From assembly GCF_002159735.1 (NCBI RefSeq), contig NZ_NFJF01000002.1, forward strand, positions 248,001 through 312,000: a DNA stretch of 64,000 nucleotides, given 5' to 3'. Shown piece by piece: positions 62,526 to 64,000 of this stretch (the stretch's first letter is position 1; each line of letters opens with the position of its first letter). This stretch comes from Olsenella sp. An270. Its GTDB lineage: Bacteria > Actinomycetota > Coriobacteriia > Coriobacteriales > Atopobiaceae. Below the pieces are notes generated by a model, which worked only from the letters and a program-made list of their open reading frames with translations, did no database searches and was not told the origin of the DNA. Both the position numbers and the translations under genes were made by a program.

Positions 62526-62921
62526 ATGGACACGATGCCCATCTCCGTCCCGCGCCAGGCTGGCATCTACGTGCGCCGCTCCCGTGAGGCCCAGGGCCTC
62601 ACGCGCACCCAGCTCGCAGCGGCAGCTGGCGTCTCGGAGCGTCTGCTCGCCTCTCTCGAGCTCGGTGACGCCACGGGAATCAGACTCGACAAGCTGCTCG
62701 CGGTCTTCGATGCCCTTGAGCTCTCGCTTGCGGTGCAGGGCGAGAAGATCGCCGCCCCATCGCCCTCGCCTGCACCCGCTGCGGACCGGCGACAGACGCC
62801 GCAGCCCATCAAGGCAGCCGCAATTTCCTTCGATGACGCAGATTTGATTGCGTCCTACACCCGGCTTTTCCGGGAGATCGCTCGGGAGCAGGGGGTTGTC
62901 CTTCCTGAGGGGGCGAGCTAG
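62526..62921 (+). CDS. hipB: HipB-like XRE antitoxin
   Basis: The 131-residue protein has an N-terminal helix-turn-helix (about 10-65, SREAQGLTRTQLAAAAGVSE) and a Pro/Ala-rich extension ending in a helix. HipB represses its own operon and binds the HipA kinase. Its stop lies 2 bp before hipA, and an operator palindrome lies upstream. At 131 residues it is longer than E. coli HipB because of the linker and C-terminal part. Confidence 0.87.
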   Translation: MDTMPISVPRQAGIYVRRSREAQGLTRTQLAAAAGVSERLLASLELGDATGIRLDKLLAVFDALELSLAVQGEKIAAPSPSPAPAADRRQTPQPIKAAAISFDDADLIASYTRLFREIAREQGVVLPEGAS

Positions 62922-62923
62922 CC

Positions 62924-64000
62924 ATGGCAGCTCTCGATCTGCGCGTCCTTGTCTCCGGAATTCCCGCAGGAACTGTCCATCAGGACGAGCGCGGTCTCAT
63001 GACCTTCTCCTATGACGCCGGCTACCAGGGTCCGCCACTTTCGCTCTCCATGCCCGTCTCCAACCGGATCTACGGCTCCGATGTGCTGCGCCCGTACCTC
63101 TTCGGCCTGCTGCCGGACAGCGAGCTCCAGCGCCGTGCGATCGGACGCGAGCTCGGGGCGAGTGCCAACAACCCGGTGACGCTGCTCGCCCACATCGGTC
63201 TCGACTGCCCGGGAGCCGTGCAGCTCTGTCCGCCTGATCGCATGGACGAGGCCCTCTCTCGGGATGACGACCGCCGCGAGCTCACCGACCACGAGGTTTC
63301 GCTGCGTCTCAAGGTCGTCCGCGACGAGCCCGAGGCCTCGTGGATGGGACTCGAGGAGCGGTGGTCGCTCGGCGGCAATCAGGGAAAGTTCGCGCTCGCG
63401 GAGGAGGACGGCCACTGGTTCGAGTGCCACGGCGCCGCCCCCACCACGCACATCCTCAAGAACGGCGTCGTCGGCTTCAGGCTCCAGGCGCTCAACGAGT
63501 ACGTCTGCATGCGCACGGCGGAGCGCTGCGGCGTGGCGGCGGCACACGTGGACTACCGCTTCTTCGAGGACGAGCCCGCGCTCATCGTGGAGCGCTACGA
63601 CCGCTTGCGAGATGCCGCGGGCAAGGTGGTTCGCCTGCACCAGGAGGACCTCTGCCAGGCGCTCTCGGTCATGCCGGACAGCAAGTACGCCGAGGACGGG
63701 GGTCCTGCGGCGCGTGACGTGCTGCGACTGTTGGCGCAAACCGCTCACAGCAAGCTCAACCTGCTGCTTTTCTCGCAGCAGCTCTTCTACAACGCGCTCG
63801 TCGGCGCACCTGACGCGCATGCAAAAAACTACTCGGTGCTTCTGGGTATGGGCAGGAACGCGGGGCTCGCTCCCATGTACGACGTCGCCTCCGGCCTCGC
63901 CTACGAGAACTTGAGGCGGCGCGCGCGTCTCGCCATGTCCATAGGAGGGGAGAACCGCGTGGGTCGCATCGGCGCCGGCGCGCTCAAGCGCTACGTGGGT
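62924..64000 (+). CDS. hipA: HipA-like toxin kinase, N-terminal 359 residues (runs off the window)
   Basis: HipA phosphorylates targets such as glutamyl-tRNA synthetase to stop growth. The visible part shows the N-terminal HipA domain (PLSLSMPVSNRIYG near 41), a P-loop-like SLGGNQGKFAL near 150-160, the catalytic loop PDAHAKNYS with Asp297 and Asn302, and Asp320 in PMYDVAS (metal binding). The frame is open to the last base, so the C-terminus is missing. The second P-loop Lys is in GNQGKF rather than the usual GxQPK. ATG at 62924, coupled to hipB. Confidence 0.9.
   Translation, partial: MAALDLRVLVSGIPAGTVHQDERGLMTFSYDAGYQGPPLSLSMPVSNRIYGSDVLRPYLFGLLPDSELQRRAIGRELGASANNPVTLLAHIGLDCPGAVQLCPPDRMDEALSRDDDRRELTDHEVSLRLKVVRDEPEASWMGLEERWSLGGNQGKFALAEEDGHWFECHGAAPTTHILKNGVVGFRLQALNEYVCMRTAERCGVAAAHVDYRFFEDEPALIVERYDRLRDAAGKVVRLHQEDLCQALSVMPDSKYAEDGGPAARDVLRLLAQTAHSKLNLLLFSQQLFYNALVGAPDAHAKNYSVLLGMGRNAGLAPMYDVASGLAYENLRRRARLAMSIGGENRVGRIGAGALKRYVG

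Overview
This 64 kb window is a high-GC stretch of an Actinomycetota chromosome, most likely from the Coriobacteriia (Atopobiaceae/Olsenella-like). That is inferred from GC content, frequent GTG/TTG starts, a division cluster with SepF, YggT and DivIVA but no FtsA, a class A RNase P RNA, and a fused alpha/beta L-serine dehydratase. The genus is a guess from gene content, not a measured identity.

Layout. 0-10.6 kb: housekeeping genes nadK, recN, pyrG and xerD, with a small XRE regulator, a PARG-like macro-domain protein, and a TPR-type membrane protein flanked by two paralogous lipoproteins. 10.7-31 kb: a long, nearly continuous division and cell-wall (dcw) cluster, all on the + strand: mraZ, rsmH, ftsL, ftsI, murF, mraY, murD, ftsW, murG, murC, murB, ftsQ, ftsZ, pgeF, yggS, sepF, proC, yggT, divIVA. 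murE and ftsA are not in it. 31.3-34.6 kb: rnpB (minus strand), a PTS IIA protein, an IMPACT-family protein and a CCA-adding enzyme. 34.7-35.0 kb: tRNA-Gln(CTG) and two tRNA-Glu(CTC) genes in perfect 80-bp tandem copies. 34.9-42.7 kb: an accessory island, all genes on the minus strand. It has a large serine recombinase whose 3' end reads antisense into the second tRNA-Glu, an Abi_2/AbiF-type HEPN protein, an HTH-ImmA metallopeptidase, small HTH regulators, a lipoprotein and several unknown proteins. 42.9-64 kb: sdaA and gltX, two tandem YhgE/Pip membrane proteins (minus strand), metK, a PP2C-like phosphatase, priA-def-fmt-rsmB, a MacB-like ABC transporter and the start of a hipBA module.

The most interesting content lies between genes. 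Three intergenic loci (10.7, 21.8 and 31.1 kb) carry two-sided arrays of a degenerate repeat with an exact 31-bp pitch. Units point inward from both sides and reverse orientation across a 28-bp centre step. One array precedes mraZ, one splits murG from murC, and one follows divIVA, so together they bracket and divide the division cluster. They are not CRISPR arrays. The mraZ promoter carries four 10-bp MraZ-type boxes, and a longer 10-bp-pitch array with the same sequence lies directly in front of the Abi_2 gene in the island. An 11-bp-pitch array precedes ftsL. Several intergenic regions hold inverted-repeat pairs about 60-80 bp apart (nadK, cca, priA, hipBA). Four copies of a GTTACCAACCGC-type palindrome with a fixed 16-bp interior lie around the transporter genes. 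A word close to GGCGAGAAGRACG is scattered through genes and leaders and appears to pull Leu codon choice towards CTT-CTC.

All functional calls rest on motifs and gene context read by eye; no database search was run.
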